Shown here: one piece after another, positions 1 through 9,569 of the stretch
Layout: the number at the start of each line of letters is the position of its first letter
Numbering within the stretch: the first letter of the stretch is position 1
From: Chitinophaga sp. XS-30
Lineage (GTDB): Bacteria > Bacteroidota > Bacteroidia > Chitinophagales > Chitinophagaceae
Assembly (NCBI RefSeq): GCF_008086345.1
Contig: NZ_CP043006.1
Span: forward strand, 6,119,079-6,183,078
DNA: 64,000 nt
Reading direction: 5' to 3'
Notes under the pieces: generated by a model
The model's input: only the letters and a program-made list of their open reading frames with translations
The model's database searches: none
What the model was told of the DNA's origin: nothing
Position numbers and translations under genes: made by a program

Positions 1-2221
1 AGTCCGGCGCCTTTCCGGCCATCGTTTCCCGGAATACATCCTGTCGGATATCTTTCAGCAGGTCCTTTGCGCCGTAAGCATCTTTCCCGTTCGCCACTTC
101 ATTATCCACCAGGTAAGCCAGCTTGCCGTTGTTCAACAGATTGCCCTGGAAGCTGCTGGTGTACAATCTCTCAATATAGCTGCTGATAGGCAGCAGTTTT
201 CTTACACCACCGGTATTGTTAACGATATTCAGATCAGCTATTTCAAGCCACTCCGGCAGTTCGCGGTATTGCTTCAGGATAAAGGCCACCGATTTCCGCT
301 GTTCTTCCTTGCTCACATAGGTGTACCTTTTTTCGTGCTGCCCCTGCACTGGATAACGCTGGTAGATACCCGCGATATTTACGGACACATGCCCGATATA
401 CCGCTCATACTGCCGCAGCACGGCTTTCAGCAGGTCTTCCATATCCTCGTAGCTTTCGCCTTTTTTGCCTATCCATTCCTCCAGGTGCGAGATGATATAT
501 TTTATATTTTTCACGCCGTATTCGCTGGCCTTTACCACATTGTCTCCCAGGCTTTCACGCATGGCGGAAGGGTCGCTGCTGTTGAGGTCGCCTTCCCCGA
601 AACGGTAGGATGGATCACCGATATGTTTTTCGATCCAGCTGTTCAGCACCGGCACTTCGCTTTCAGCGTCCAGGGCCTGCGGGATGGGCTTGTAGCCCCA
701 GCTGATCGCATATTTATCATATGCCCCCAATAGCGGCGGCGTAAGTTTTACCCCCTTGTCTTCCGGCTGCGCCACATAGTTATTCCGCGCGTAATCCATG
801 ATGGACGGCGTGGTGCCATACTGTTGCGTAAATGTAGCAGAACGCAGGGAATCGACCGGGAAGGCGAAAGAAGCACCCATGTTATGCCGCAGGCCCAGCG
901 CATGCCCCACCTCATGCGCCACCACATACCGCAACGCTTCGCCCAGGATGGAGTCAGGAATTTGCGTGGTGCGCACAACAGGATCGTTAGCTGCGGTCTG
1001 GGCAAAACGCCAGTCCTTCAACAGCTGAAAAACGTTGTGATAGATAATGATATCCGATTCCAGAATTTCGCCGGAGCGTGGATCGGTCACGGATGGGCCT
1101 TTGGCATTGGGAATGGCCGAGGCCGTGTACCGGATAACGGAATACCGCATATCCTCCGGATTGAATGAAGGATCATTCACCGGAACGTCCCTGGCTACGA
1201 TCGCATTTTTAAAACCGGCCGCTTCGAATGCCGGCAGCCAGTCTTCCACTCCCTGCCTGATATACTTCACCCATTTCTCCGGCGTGGCGTCGTCGATATA
1301 AAAAATAACGGGTTTAACCGGTTCCGCGAGCGCACCGTTGCGCATCTTTGCCACATCTTCCGGCTTCGGCTCCAGCCGCCAGCGGGCGATAAAAGACCGC
1401 TGCTTCACGGGATTGCTTTCGTTATAATCGCTGTAAGACCGCACGAAATAGCCCACCCTGTCATCTGCAAACCTTGCCTGCATGGGCGCTTCAGGCAACA
1501 GCACCATAGAGCGGTTCACCAGGATGGAATAGGTGTTATCCCCTTCCGTGAACGTAAGCATGCTGCGTACTTCTATATTCTGACCGAAGCTTTGCGCCGT
1601 ACTGATGAAAGAGCGGTCCGCCTCAAACTTGTATTTTTTTACGGGAAGGCCCAGCGCCACGTACAAGGGGTTCTGCGCGAAAGGCGTGAGTTCCTTTACG
1701 TCCGCCGCATACAAGGGTCTGATGTCGATGATCGCGCTCATGTTTTGTTTGCCTTTTGCCTTGATAGGGAAAGACATGAGTATGGGATCAAGGGTCTGCC
1801 GCATGATCGCTCTTTCAAAAGCGCTATCCGTTCCGCTGAAACGCATCAGGTTACGGGTAGTCACTTTTTTCAGCAGAATGGATTTGCCGTCAGGCGTAAC
1901 ATCCCACTGGATCATCAATCCTCCGGACTGTGCATTGTCACCGGCTACCATGGGATCGATCTCGCTGCTGCTCATGGCGGCACGGCGGGAAACGATCAGC
2001 ATGTCCTTTTTCAGGAGGCTGTCCGGTATCTCGAAATAGTAGTTCCCTTTATCGAGGTGAACAATAAATAATCCTGTATCCGACACGGGTTGCTTTGGAA
2101 AGAAAGCATCGTATGATTTTATGCTCGTGTCGCGTTTCTCCTGTGCGTTTGCTGCAGAGATGCCCAGCATCCAGCAGGCAAACAGCATGGTACATCCCAT
2201 CGATCTTTTTAAATCTGTCAT
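1..2221 (-). CDS. Secreted zinc-dependent metalloprotease (DUF5117/DUF4953 type), C-terminus beyond window
   Basis: The frame is open from the ATG at 2221 to the left window edge, so the C-terminal part is missing; about 740 residues are visible. A signal peptide of about 27 residues ends in ANAQ. Residues 436-446 form the metzincin zinc site HEVGHALGLRH (His436, Glu437, His440, His446), and a Met-turn, SIMDYA, lies near Met475. The long beta-rich stretch before the zinc site fits the DUF5117 region and the part after it DUF4953. The product probably cleaves proteins or peptides in the periplasm or at the cell surface. It follows the SusD gene by 17 bases and is the last visible gene of the ECF/FecR/SusC/SusD set, so peptides are a plausible substrate of that transporter (inference). 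Confidence 0.88.
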   Translation of the reverse strand, partial: MTDLKRSMGCTMLFACWMLGISAANAQEKRDTSIKSYDAFFPKQPVSDTGLFIVHLDKGNYYFEIPDSLLKKDMLIVSRRAAMSSSEIDPMVAGDNAQSGGLMIQWDVTPDGKSILLKKVTTRNLMRFSGTDSAFERAIMRQTLDPILMSFPIKAKGKQNMSAIIDIRPLYAADVKELTPFAQNPLYVALGLPVKKYKFEADRSFISTAQSFGQNIEVRSMLTFTEGDNTYSILVNRSMVLLPEAPMQARFADDRVGYFVRSYSDYNESNPVKQRSFIARWRLEPKPEDVAKMRNGALAEPVKPVIFYIDDATPEKWVKYIRQGVEDWLPAFEAAGFKNAIVARDVPVNDPSFNPEDMRYSVIRYTASAIPNAKGPSVTDPRSGEILESDIIIYHNVFQLLKDWRFAQTAANDPVVRTTQIPDSILGEALRYVVAHEVGHALGLRHNMGASFAFPVDSLRSATFTQQYGTTPSIMDYARNNYVAQPEDKGVKLTPPLLGAYDKYAISWGYKPIPQALDAESEVPVLNSWIEKHIGDPSYRFGEGDLNSSDPSAMRESLGDNVVKASEYGVKNIKYIISHLEEWIGKKGESYEDMEDLLKAVLRQYERYIGHVSVNIAGIYQRYPVQGQHEKRYTYVSKEEQRKSVAFILKQYRELPEWLEIADLNIVNNTGGVRKLLPISSYIERLYTSSFQGNLLNNGKLAYLVDNEVANGKDAYGAKDLLKDIRQDVFRETMAGKAPD

Positions 2222-2238
2222 GCTATAATTTAAACGTG

Positions 2239-3582
2239 TTAGTAGCCGGGGTTCTGATCCCCGAAGAATGGATTGCTCATGGTCTCGGCTTCCGGAATGG
2301 GCAAAATGTACTGATCAACATCTACTACCGTTGGTTTGACGGACATGATGCTGTCAAACCGTATTCCGGCGAACCATTCGCTGCCGTTCTCAAAAGCCAG
2401 TTCCTTGATGATCTGCGCATAGATATCGTTCAGCAATGCTTCCCTGGTGGTAGCGGGCGATGTTTGCGGCGTACCGTAAGCCCTTGTGATAATGCTGTCC
2501 AGCGGCGCCTTGGCATCTGCTATGGGAGCACCGCTGCGGGCAAGCCCTTCAGCTTTGATCAGGTACATTTCCGCCAGCCGGAAAAAATAGGAAGGCGCAA
2601 AATGGGCAGCATTGTTCGTTTTGACGATGGCGCTGTTAGATGCCGTGTAAGTGGCCGGAATCCGCGGATCGCCCGCCATAAAGGTCTTGAACCAGGGACT
2701 GGCGATCGCGTGGCGGTTGCCGTAGGTGAACCTTTTCCGGTCGCCGGTAAAGGTGATCGCATCCGTTGCCCGCATGAAGATCATTTCCGTGGAAGAGAAC
2801 CCGTCTGAAAACACCTTGGCATAGGTAGCGCTCAGCTTCCGTTTTCCGCCGGAGATCACATCATCCGCCATTGCCGCCGCTTCTCCGTAATCGCCCCTGA
2901 ACAACAACACCCTGGCCTTGATGGCCTGCGCTGCCGTTTTGGAGATGAATACCGGCGTGGAAAAATCCGGCGCTTTTTCTATCGCATAGTCGAGATCCGA
3001 CAGCACCTGGTTATAGACCTCGGCAACCGTGCTTCTGGCGATGTTGCGTGTGGTGAAATCCGCCGGCTCCGTTCTGATCACCACCCCCCACGGGCTGTTC
3101 ACATCATAGAACTGGCCGAAGAAACGCAGGGCGTCGAAATGGGCCATCGCCCGTAATGCCCTGGCCTGCGCGGTGATCGTTTCCCTTTCCGCCTGCGCCA
3201 TTTCGCCTTCAGGTAATTCGTTCACCAGCTGAATGACCCAATTGGCCTGGTTGATCATTTTATACATGGCCACCCAGCAGTTGTTGACTTCCGCCAGGGT
3301 AGGCAGTACCGCATTATCCACGTACTGCAGGTTGACGAGGGAACCATTCCTGGCGATGGTGCCGCTCAGGGCGCCGGGAATGACTTCGGTCAGCACCATA
3401 TAATAATACTGGTCATGCAGCTTGGCATAGGCGCCATTCAGCAGGTTACGCACACCTTCGGCGTTCTTTGCCACATTCTCGGGTACCAGGTTATTGGGCG
3501 GCTCGCGGTCTATCACATCCGTAATTTTTGTGCAGCCACCGAGCAGAAGGGCAATGAATATTATGCAGAGAATATTTTTCAT
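2239..3582 (-). CDS. SusD/RagB-family outer-membrane lipoprotein
   Basis: 447 residues, which is short for the family. The lipoprotein signal ends in LLLGGC with Cys17 as the lipidation site. The N-terminal helical repeats (about 35-130), the motif around ALRAMAHFDALRFFG and the extreme C-terminus QNPGY are SusD hallmarks. SusD proteins form a lid over the SusC channel and bind the substrate outside the cell. The gene lies 24 bases after susC and 17 bases before the zinc protease, so all three are probably co-transcribed. The substrate cannot be read from the sequence; the protease neighbour suggests peptides rather than glycans (inference). Confidence 0.92.
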   Translation of the reverse strand: MKNILCIIFIALLLGGCTKITDVIDREPPNNLVPENVAKNAEGVRNLLNGAYAKLHDQYYYMVLTEVIPGALSGTIARNGSLVNLQYVDNAVLPTLAEVNNCWVAMYKMINQANWVIQLVNELPEGEMAQAERETITAQARALRAMAHFDALRFFGQFYDVNSPWGVVIRTEPADFTTRNIARSTVAEVYNQVLSDLDYAIEKAPDFSTPVFISKTAAQAIKARVLLFRGDYGEAAAMADDVISGGKRKLSATYAKVFSDGFSSTEMIFMRATDAITFTGDRKRFTYGNRHAIASPWFKTFMAGDPRIPATYTASNSAIVKTNNAAHFAPSYFFRLAEMYLIKAEGLARSGAPIADAKAPLDSIITRAYGTPQTSPATTREALLNDIYAQIIKELAFENGSEWFAGIRFDSIMSVKPTVVDVDQYILPIPEAETMSNPFFGDQNPGY

Positions 3583-3606
3583 GATATTGTCTTTACGTTT
3601 TAGGAA

Positions 3607-6600
3607 CTAGAATCCAACCCTGAGGCCTACAGTGTACACCTTGGCTATCGGGAACCGGCTGTTATCCAGACCGGTACTCACATCATCATTGTACAGGTTG
3701 CTTGTTTCCGGATTGGCGCCGGGATATTTTGTGAAGGTCAGCAGGTTGGTTCCACTGATATACACCATGGCCGTTTTGATGAAGCGCGTGCCGCTCAGCA
3801 GTCCGCCCGGAAAGTTGTAGGACAGGTGAACATTCTTCAACCGCAGGAAAGAGGCATCATATACATAAAAACTGGAAACCCTACCGTTGGAGTTGGGATC
3901 GCCATACACTACCCGGGGTTGACTGCCGCCATTCTCCGGCGTCCAGCGGTCCAGGACGATCGACATCTTGTTTTCCAGGGCTGCAGAGGTAAAGTTGATC
4001 GCCTGCGCCTGTGTGCCCCAGCGAAGATCGTTCCCCATTGCGTACACGAATAAAGAAGACAGGCGTAAACCTTTAAACTCGAATGCATTGGTGAAACCAC
4101 CGGAGAAATCGGGAACGGCATTGCCGATAATGGTCTGGTCTGCCGACGTTACCCTGCCGTCACCATTACTATCCCTGAATTTGATATCACCCGGCGATGT
4201 GCCGGCTGCCTGGTAAAAACCACCCGCAGCTGCGTTCAAAGCGTCAATCTCTTCTTGCGTCTGAAATATGCCTTCAGCAATATGGCCATACAGCAAACCT
4301 ATCGGCTGCCCGGGCTGCAATACGGAACCGGTATTGGGCGGCGTAATGAAGCCGGTTGATTTATTCAGAAAATCGTCGTTCAGTTTCACCAGCCGGTTAC
4401 GGTTGCGGGCGATGTTCAGTCCTAAATTCCAGGTAAAACTCCCGTTCCTGATGATGTCTCCGTCCAGCGACAGTTCCATGCCGTTGTTCTTCGTATTGCC
4501 CAGGTTGCCGATCACATTGCCGGCGCCGGTATTACCAGGGGCTTTATAGAAATACAGCAGATCAGTGGTATTTTTCTCATAGATATCGAACGCACCATTC
4601 AGGCGGCCGCGGAACAGGGAAAAATCCAGCCCGATATCCGTCTGCCGGGTAAGCTCCCACTTCAGGCGGCTGTTACCCAACTGGCTCTGTACTACGGCAG
4701 GCATTCCACCGTAGTTGGCTGCGTCAAACAAAGTACGCCATTGATAGGGCCCGAAATTCTGCTGCCCCGTCATGCCAATGCTGGCTCTTATTTTCAGATC
4801 GTCAATAAACTGCAGGGAACTGAAGATGCTTTCCTCGGATATTCTCCAGGCCGCCGCAACGGTGGGGAAGAATGCCCATTTGTTTTCCGATGCGAATTTG
4901 GATGATCCGTCTGCCCGGGCGGACAGGGTGAGCATGTATTTATCGTTGTACTGATAGTTTACGCGCCCGAAATAAGAGATCAGCCCGCTTTGCTTTTTAT
5001 TGGAAGCGATCTCGAAATCCTGTGTGGCACTGGAAAGATTGGTGAGGGTGAAGTCCTGCGGGAACCCTTTGCCGGAGGCTTTCAGGAATTCCTGGTTGTC
5101 CCCTTGCCAGGAGGCGCCCAAAACGCCGTTCACGACATGTCTGTCAGCAAAGGTCTTGTCATACGTCAGCGTATTCTCCCATAAAGTGGAGTAGTTTTCG
5201 GTATTGCTTTCCTGGGCGAAGCCCGGGCCGGGGCCGTTTCGGGTGAACCCGCCGGTAAAGGTGAAACTCGGATAAAAGCTCCTTTGCTTGCCGGTACTGT
5301 AGTTGACCGCCAGGGAAGATTTGAAGACCAGTTCATCCGTGATCCTGATATCGCCGAAAATGGAACCTAACAGCAAACCGGTGCGGTTAACGTTCGTTGC
5401 CGCGGCCAATGCTACCGGGTTCTCGAAATTGTGGTAGTTGGAAGAAGAATAGTAGCCTGCGGAATCATACACCGGAAGATCGGGCCGGAAAGAATAGATC
5501 CGAGTTAAAAGCGCCGCATCCGGGGAGCCTTGTGTGGAGGAAGACAGGTTTACCGATGTGCCGAGGTTGATCCTGCGGGAAACGGCAAGGTTCAGGTTAA
5601 GGAGGAAGGAATACCGTTTGAAATAGGCATTATGAAAGCCGCCCATCTGATCCTGCGCGCCCAGCGAACTGTAGTATTTGATTTTGTCCGTACCGCCGGA
5701 AACGGAGAAGTTGACGTTCTTCGTCAGCGGATCGCCGGGTGTTACTTCTTTCGACCAGTCTGTATTGCCATTCCCGAAATAGGAGCCGTCTTTAATATCC
5801 TGCACAATAGCCGCAGTGGAAGTAGCGTTATTCGCCGCTTCCGTCCATATTTCCCGGAACTGCTGCGCATTCAGCATTTTTTCCGTTTGTGCTTTCTGAT
5901 AGCTGAGGGAAGTGCTGAACGTGTACACCGGCTTTCCCTTGCCTTTCTTTGTGGTGACGATCACCACGCCGTTAGCGGCTCTGGAGCCGTAGATGGCCGT
6001 TGCGGACGCATCTTTCAGCACACTGATCGATTCAATGTCTTCCGTATTGATATTTGCCAGTGGGCTGTTCAATCCCTGCCGGATCATGGCGGTGTTAAAT
6101 GCAGAACCGTCATCCGGGATATTGCCTTCGGCCACTACGGGAATCCCGTCCACTACATATAAAGGCTGATTGGAACCCAGCAGCGAGGAGCTGCCCCTTA
6201 TCCGCACGCGGGTGGCGCTGCCGGGCTGCCCGGATTCCTGCACCACCATTACACCTGCGGCCCTGCCCTGCAACGCCTGCTCCAGGTTGACCGTCGGCGG
6301 AAGTTCGGAAATGTCTTTACCGGAAATAGTGGATATGGAACCGGTGAGGTCTTTTCTGCTCTGCGAGCCATAAGCGATCACCACCACTTCATCGATCTGC
6401 CGCTGGTCCAATGTCATCACCAGCCGCTGGCCGCTTGCTTTTAAACGGACAGACAAGGGGCGGTAGCCTACAGAGGTAAGCGTTACAATGTCATTGGCTT
6501 TTGCGGAAACGGAGAAACGCCCGTTCAAATCAGTGATGGCACCGCCATCCGGCGCCGTAATGCTCACGCCGCTCAATGGCTGATCATCGGCTGAAACCAC

Positions 6601-6984
6601 AATACCCGATATCTTTCCTTCAACGGCAGTATCCTTCGGCAACCGAGGCACGAGCCCCCTGATATCAATCGTTCCGGGAACAGGAATGCTCTTTTTATCA
6701 TTCCTGACGATGGTATAATGATTCACATCAATATACAGGAACAGCAGATTATTCGGATATAAAATGCTTTTCAGCACTTTTTCCACCGGCTGGTCTTTCT
6801 GCGCCTCCACATCTACCGTTGTTGTTTTGTTCCCGATGGTGGACCTTTCATACACGAATTTGGTCCCGAAGATCCTGGTTACTTCATCCAGCGCATTTTT
6901 CAGCGGGATGGTGGTCTGGGCGCCCGCAGTAGCGCATACCAGCAGTGACAGCGCTAACAGATATAGCGCGGCAAGTTTTCTCAT
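3607..6984 (-). CDS. SusC-family TonB-dependent transporter with STN signalling domain
   Basis: 1125 residues. After a signal peptide (about 1-22) come an STN domain (about 25-100), a carboxypeptidase-regulatory-like beta-sandwich (about 118-190), a plug (about 205-330, with the typical ATAIYGSRAANGVVIVTTKK element) and a beta-barrel ending in VGLRVGF. It imports a ligand across the outer membrane using TonB energy. The STN domain marks it as a transducer that contacts a FecR anti-sigma factor; a fecR gene lies 38 bases upstream and an ECF sigma gene a little further. Ligand binding is therefore expected to switch on this locus. The first part of the barrel is intact and I see no frameshift. 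Confidence 0.94.
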   Translation of the reverse strand: MRKLAALYLLALSLLVCATAGAQTTIPLKNALDEVTRIFGTKFVYERSTIGNKTTTVDVEAQKDQPVEKVLKSILYPNNLLFLYIDVNHYTIVRNDKKSIPVPGTIDIRGLVPRLPKDTAVEGKISGIVVSADDQPLSGVSITAPDGGAITDLNGRFSVSAKANDIVTLTSVGYRPLSVRLKASGQRLVMTLDQRQIDEVVVIAYGSQSRKDLTGSISTISGKDISELPPTVNLEQALQGRAAGVMVVQESGQPGSATRVRIRGSSSLLGSNQPLYVVDGIPVVAEGNIPDDGSAFNTAMIRQGLNSPLANINTEDIESISVLKDASATAIYGSRAANGVVIVTTKKGKGKPVYTFSTSLSYQKAQTEKMLNAQQFREIWTEAANNATSTAAIVQDIKDGSYFGNGNTDWSKEVTPGDPLTKNVNFSVSGGTDKIKYYSSLGAQDQMGGFHNAYFKRYSFLLNLNLAVSRRINLGTSVNLSSSTQGSPDAALLTRIYSFRPDLPVYDSAGYYSSSNYHNFENPVALAAATNVNRTGLLLGSIFGDIRITDELVFKSSLAVNYSTGKQRSFYPSFTFTGGFTRNGPGPGFAQESNTENYSTLWENTLTYDKTFADRHVVNGVLGASWQGDNQEFLKASGKGFPQDFTLTNLSSATQDFEIASNKKQSGLISYFGRVNYQYNDKYMLTLSARADGSSKFASENKWAFFPTVAAAWRISEESIFSSLQFIDDLKIRASIGMTGQQNFGPYQWRTLFDAANYGGMPAVVQSQLGNSRLKWELTRQTDIGLDFSLFRGRLNGAFDIYEKNTTDLLYFYKAPGNTGAGNVIGNLGNTKNNGMELSLDGDIIRNGSFTWNLGLNIARNRNRLVKLNDDFLNKSTGFITPPNTGSVLQPGQPIGLLYGHIAEGIFQTQEEIDALNAAAGGFYQAAGTSPGDIKFRDSNGDGRVTSADQTIIGNAVPDFSGGFTNAFEFKGLRLSSLFVYAMGNDLRWGTQAQAINFTSAALENKMSIVLDRWTPENGGSQPRVVYGDPNSNGRVSSFYVYDASFLRLKNVHLSYNFPGGLLSGTRFIKTAMVYISGTNLLTFTKYPGANPETSNLYNDDVSTGLDNSRFPIAKVYTVGLRVGF

Positions 6985-7022
6985 GTCCTTTTTTTTAATA
7001 ATTGACGGGATAGGGATGTCGA

Positions 7023-8060
7023 CTACTTCCTCGTTTTAAAAATCATTTGGTTGTTCTTTTTCTCGATATCCACATTTAATATATTAGACAGTATGAACAG
7101 TACATTGCTCTCGTTTTTCAGCGGGATGGTGCCGTCTATCTTCCTGTTTGCCAACTCCGGATCTTCCAGTATGATCGTATAGCCGTAAATGTCTTCCAGT
7201 TCAGTAACGATCTCCGCTACGGTGGTATTGCTCGTCAGCATTTTCCGCTCGGTCCAGTCCTTATGAAACGCCGGCGGTGCGGTTGTTTTGCTGAATGTGC
7301 CTGTTTGTTCGTCATATTCCGCCAGATCTCCCGGTTGCAGGAACAGTTGCTGCAGGCTGTCTGCTTTCAATTGTACTTTTATGCTTCCCTTTTCCAGCGA
7401 TACGGTTGTTTTACCCCTGCGTTCCTTTACGTTGAATTCCGTCCCCAACACTTCTATCCGCAACCTGTTTGTATGTACGATAAAGCGTTCGTTCGCCGCA
7501 ATAGCCTTTTTAAACTTGCTGCTATTGATATGTCGTACAGAAAAAAATGCTTCCCCTTTCAGGTACACTTCCCTAGGTTGGCCATTATCCCATTTGCGCA
7601 GATAGATCACCTGTGAATTCGCATTCAGCTTTACAATGGACGCATCGGGCAGGGATACGGTCACCAGTTGCCCATATCCGGCAACAACAGTATTGGCGGT
7701 ATTACGGTTCAGTAACCAGAAAGCGCCGGTAAACAGTATGACCGCTGCTATAGATGCTGCTATAAGCCATTTCCGCCGGCCGGTCATCCGCACCACTTTA
7801 GCCGGACTTTCATCTATGGCAGTGATGATCTTGTTCCAGACCTCTTCCTCGTCAGATGGCTCCGGGTCTATCCTGCGGACGCTTAACATGTGTTTCAGCT
7901 GCTCCTCCGCTCCTCTTAATGCGGCCAGATTATGCGGCTGCGCGGCTATCCAGCTATTCCAGAATGCCTCCGTTTCCGGTGTGCCGTATTTTACCCATTG
8001 GATAAAAAACTTATCCTCAAGAAAATCCTGCTGGTCATATGATGTGTAGTCCGATGCCAT
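7023..8060 (-). CDS. FecR-family anti-sigma factor
   Basis: 345 residues: a cytoplasmic helical N-terminus that would hold the sigma factor, a single membrane helix at about 98-117, a periplasmic FecR domain (about 125-225) and a C-terminal DUF4974 domain (about 272-340) expected to meet the STN domain of the transporter. It starts the fecR-susC-susD-protease run. Its likely partner sigma gene (8759-9367) is on the same strand, but a GNAT gene on the opposite strand sits between them, so fecR probably has its own promoter. I did not find a consensus housekeeping promoter before it, which would fit a promoter read by the ECF sigma factor (inference). Confidence 0.93.
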   Translation of the reverse strand: MASDYTSYDQQDFLEDKFFIQWVKYGTPETEAFWNSWIAAQPHNLAALRGAEEQLKHMLSVRRIDPEPSDEEEVWNKIITAIDESPAKVVRMTGRRKWLIAASIAAVILFTGAFWLLNRNTANTVVAGYGQLVTVSLPDASIVKLNANSQVIYLRKWDNGQPREVYLKGEAFFSVRHINSSKFKKAIAANERFIVHTNRLRIEVLGTEFNVKERRGKTTVSLEKGSIKVQLKADSLQQLFLQPGDLAEYDEQTGTFSKTTAPPAFHKDWTERKMLTSNTTVAEIVTELEDIYGYTIILEDPELANRKIDGTIPLKNESNVLFILSNILNVDIEKKNNQMIFKTRK

Positions 8061-8268
8061 CGTCAGTTTATCGGCGGTATTATTAACAGGACAGCCGGAA
8101 ATGCGTTTTTACCCCACTGGGCAGGAATTTTTTTCAAAAAAAGTTGATAAAAGGCTAAGGACAGAGAGTTTAATTTGTAGTAATTTGATAATCAATATAT
8201 TAAACAGGTCTTCAAAAATCGCTGTATATTGCCATATCATCGATACACTACCGCAAAACCGTACCAAT

Positions 8269-8712
8269 ATGATCATCAGAACAGCAACGACCGGTGACAT
8301 TGCACAAATGCAGATCGTAAGAAATGCCGTTACGGAAAATGTTTTGTCCAATCCGGATCTGGTTACCGATGAGGATTATCACCGTTTCCTCGACATCAGC
8401 GGAAAGGGATGGGTTTGTGTGATCGGGGATGCAATTGCTGGTTTTGCCATTGTTGATCTGCAAGACCATAACATCTGGGCGCTGTTCCTGAAACCTGAAT
8501 TTGAAAGGCGCGGCATTGGCAGGCAACTTCATGATACGATGCTGGACTGGTATTTTGAGCAGACGACGAAAGAAGTATGGCTGGGGACCGCACCCGGTAC
8601 ACGGGCAGAAAAATTCTACCGGAAAGCGGGCTGGACGGAAACGGGCATGCGCGGAAAGGGCGAAATAAAGTTCGTCATGCGGTATGAGCATTGGATGGAA
8701 AAGAAGGGATGA
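8269..8712 (+). CDS. GNAT-family N-acetyltransferase
   Basis: The frame is open from 8101, but the domain begins at the ATG at 8269 (MIIRTATTGD), giving 147 residues. The fold signature is clear: an acetyl-CoA loop around FERRGIGRQLHDTM and the later strand AEKFYRKAGWTETG. The protein should transfer an acetyl group from acetyl-CoA to an amine; the acceptor is unknown. It is a lone gene on the + strand between the sigma factor and FecR genes of the SusC locus, and it converges on the sigma gene with only about 46 bases between the stop codons. The upstream 160 bases are AT-rich and hold poor matches to a -7 element. Confidence 0.87.
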   Translation: MIIRTATTGDIAQMQIVRNAVTENVLSNPDLVTDEDYHRFLDISGKGWVCVIGDAIAGFAIVDLQDHNIWALFLKPEFERRGIGRQLHDTMLDWYFEQTTKEVWLGTAPGTRAEKFYRKAGWTETGMRGKGEIKFVMRYEHWMEKKG

Positions 8713-8758
8713 AAACCCGGAGCTTTTTATGACCAACCGCGCGGCGCGGCCATAATAC

Positions 8759-9367
8759 TCAGGAAAGCAGTTCCTCTTTTGCCAGGCTGATGATCATCAG
8801 CAACGAGAAGCCCGGGGTGTTCATGATCTCCCGCAGCGCTACGATGGCCCTGGCAGATAGTTTATAGGTTGCTTTTACGGAGATGTTCAGAATAGCAGCG
8901 ATCTCGTTATACTCCAGTTCTTCAAAATACTTCAGGTAGATGATCTCTTTTTGTTTGGGCGTAAGTTGGTTCAACGCATTGAGCAGGTTTCTGCTCCTTT
9001 CGGAAACAGCTTCTTTTTCGAGGTAAGCCGACTCCACCGTAAAGTTCAGTTCAAACGAGTGCTGATCCTCTATGCCGATGATCTTTGTGCGCCTGGATTG
9101 TTTTGTTTTATTAAAAATGGTGCTGCGCAGCGATACGAGCAAATATGATTTAACGTTCCGGACACTGGACAGCTGCAGGCGGTTGGACCAGAGTTTTATG
9201 AACAGGTCCTGGATACTGTCTTTCACGAGGCTTTTATCCTCAGCAACCCGCAGTCCATATTCATACAGGTTCCTGAAGTACTGCCGGTATATGGCCGCAA
9301 AGGCACGGCGGTCACCTTGCTGAAAGGCCTGCCACAATAAAGCGTCAGCATTTAAGCCACTGTCCAT
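8759..9367 (-). CDS. ECF-type RNA polymerase sigma factor
   Basis: 202 residues with sigma region 2 (about 20-90, including the YRQYFRNLYEYGLRVAED stretch) and region 4 (about 130-190, with a helix-turn-helix in EIAAILNISVKATYKLS). No other domains are present. It would direct transcription of the fecR-susC-susD-protease genes when the STN/FecR relay releases it. It reads in the same direction as fecR but is separated from it by the opposite-strand GNAT gene. The spacing is unusual because sigma and anti-sigma genes in these loci are normally adjacent, as in the second set at 32.5-34.2 kb. Confidence 0.92.
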   Translation of the reverse strand: MDSGLNADALLWQAFQQGDRRAFAAIYRQYFRNLYEYGLRVAEDKSLVKDSIQDLFIKLWSNRLQLSSVRNVKSYLLVSLRSTIFNKTKQSRRTKIIGIEDQHSFELNFTVESAYLEKEAVSERSRNLLNALNQLTPKQKEIIYLKYFEELEYNEIAAILNISVKATYKLSARAIVALREIMNTPGFSLLMIISLAKEELLS

Positions 9368-9569
9368 TAAAGAGAAAATTTATTCAAGCCCTGGGGACGC
9401 TCCCGAAGTCCCCTCCCGTGCTAAGATATGGTAAAAACCACGGCCATGCTACCGGAATGCTGTTATTCCTGTAAGGTACAGGGAGCCAGAGCCGTAAATA
9501 TAATAATGGGCTTTATGGGTGCTGACGGGGCGGGGCAGGCCTGATCCCGGTGCTGATGGCCGGGGAGGA
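9368..9569. other. Intergenic gap between sigma factor and response regulator
   Basis: About 200 bases with no convincing gene. The part next to the sigma gene is AT-rich (9368-9385) and may hold its promoter, but I found no TAnnTTTG match. The part next to the response regulator stop codon is G-rich and shows no clear terminator. Confidence 0.5.

Noticed and set aside
269..733. A 154-residue + strand open frame near the left edge
   Set aside because: The - strand here is the zinc protease with an intact HExxHxxGxxH site, so this is its shadow.
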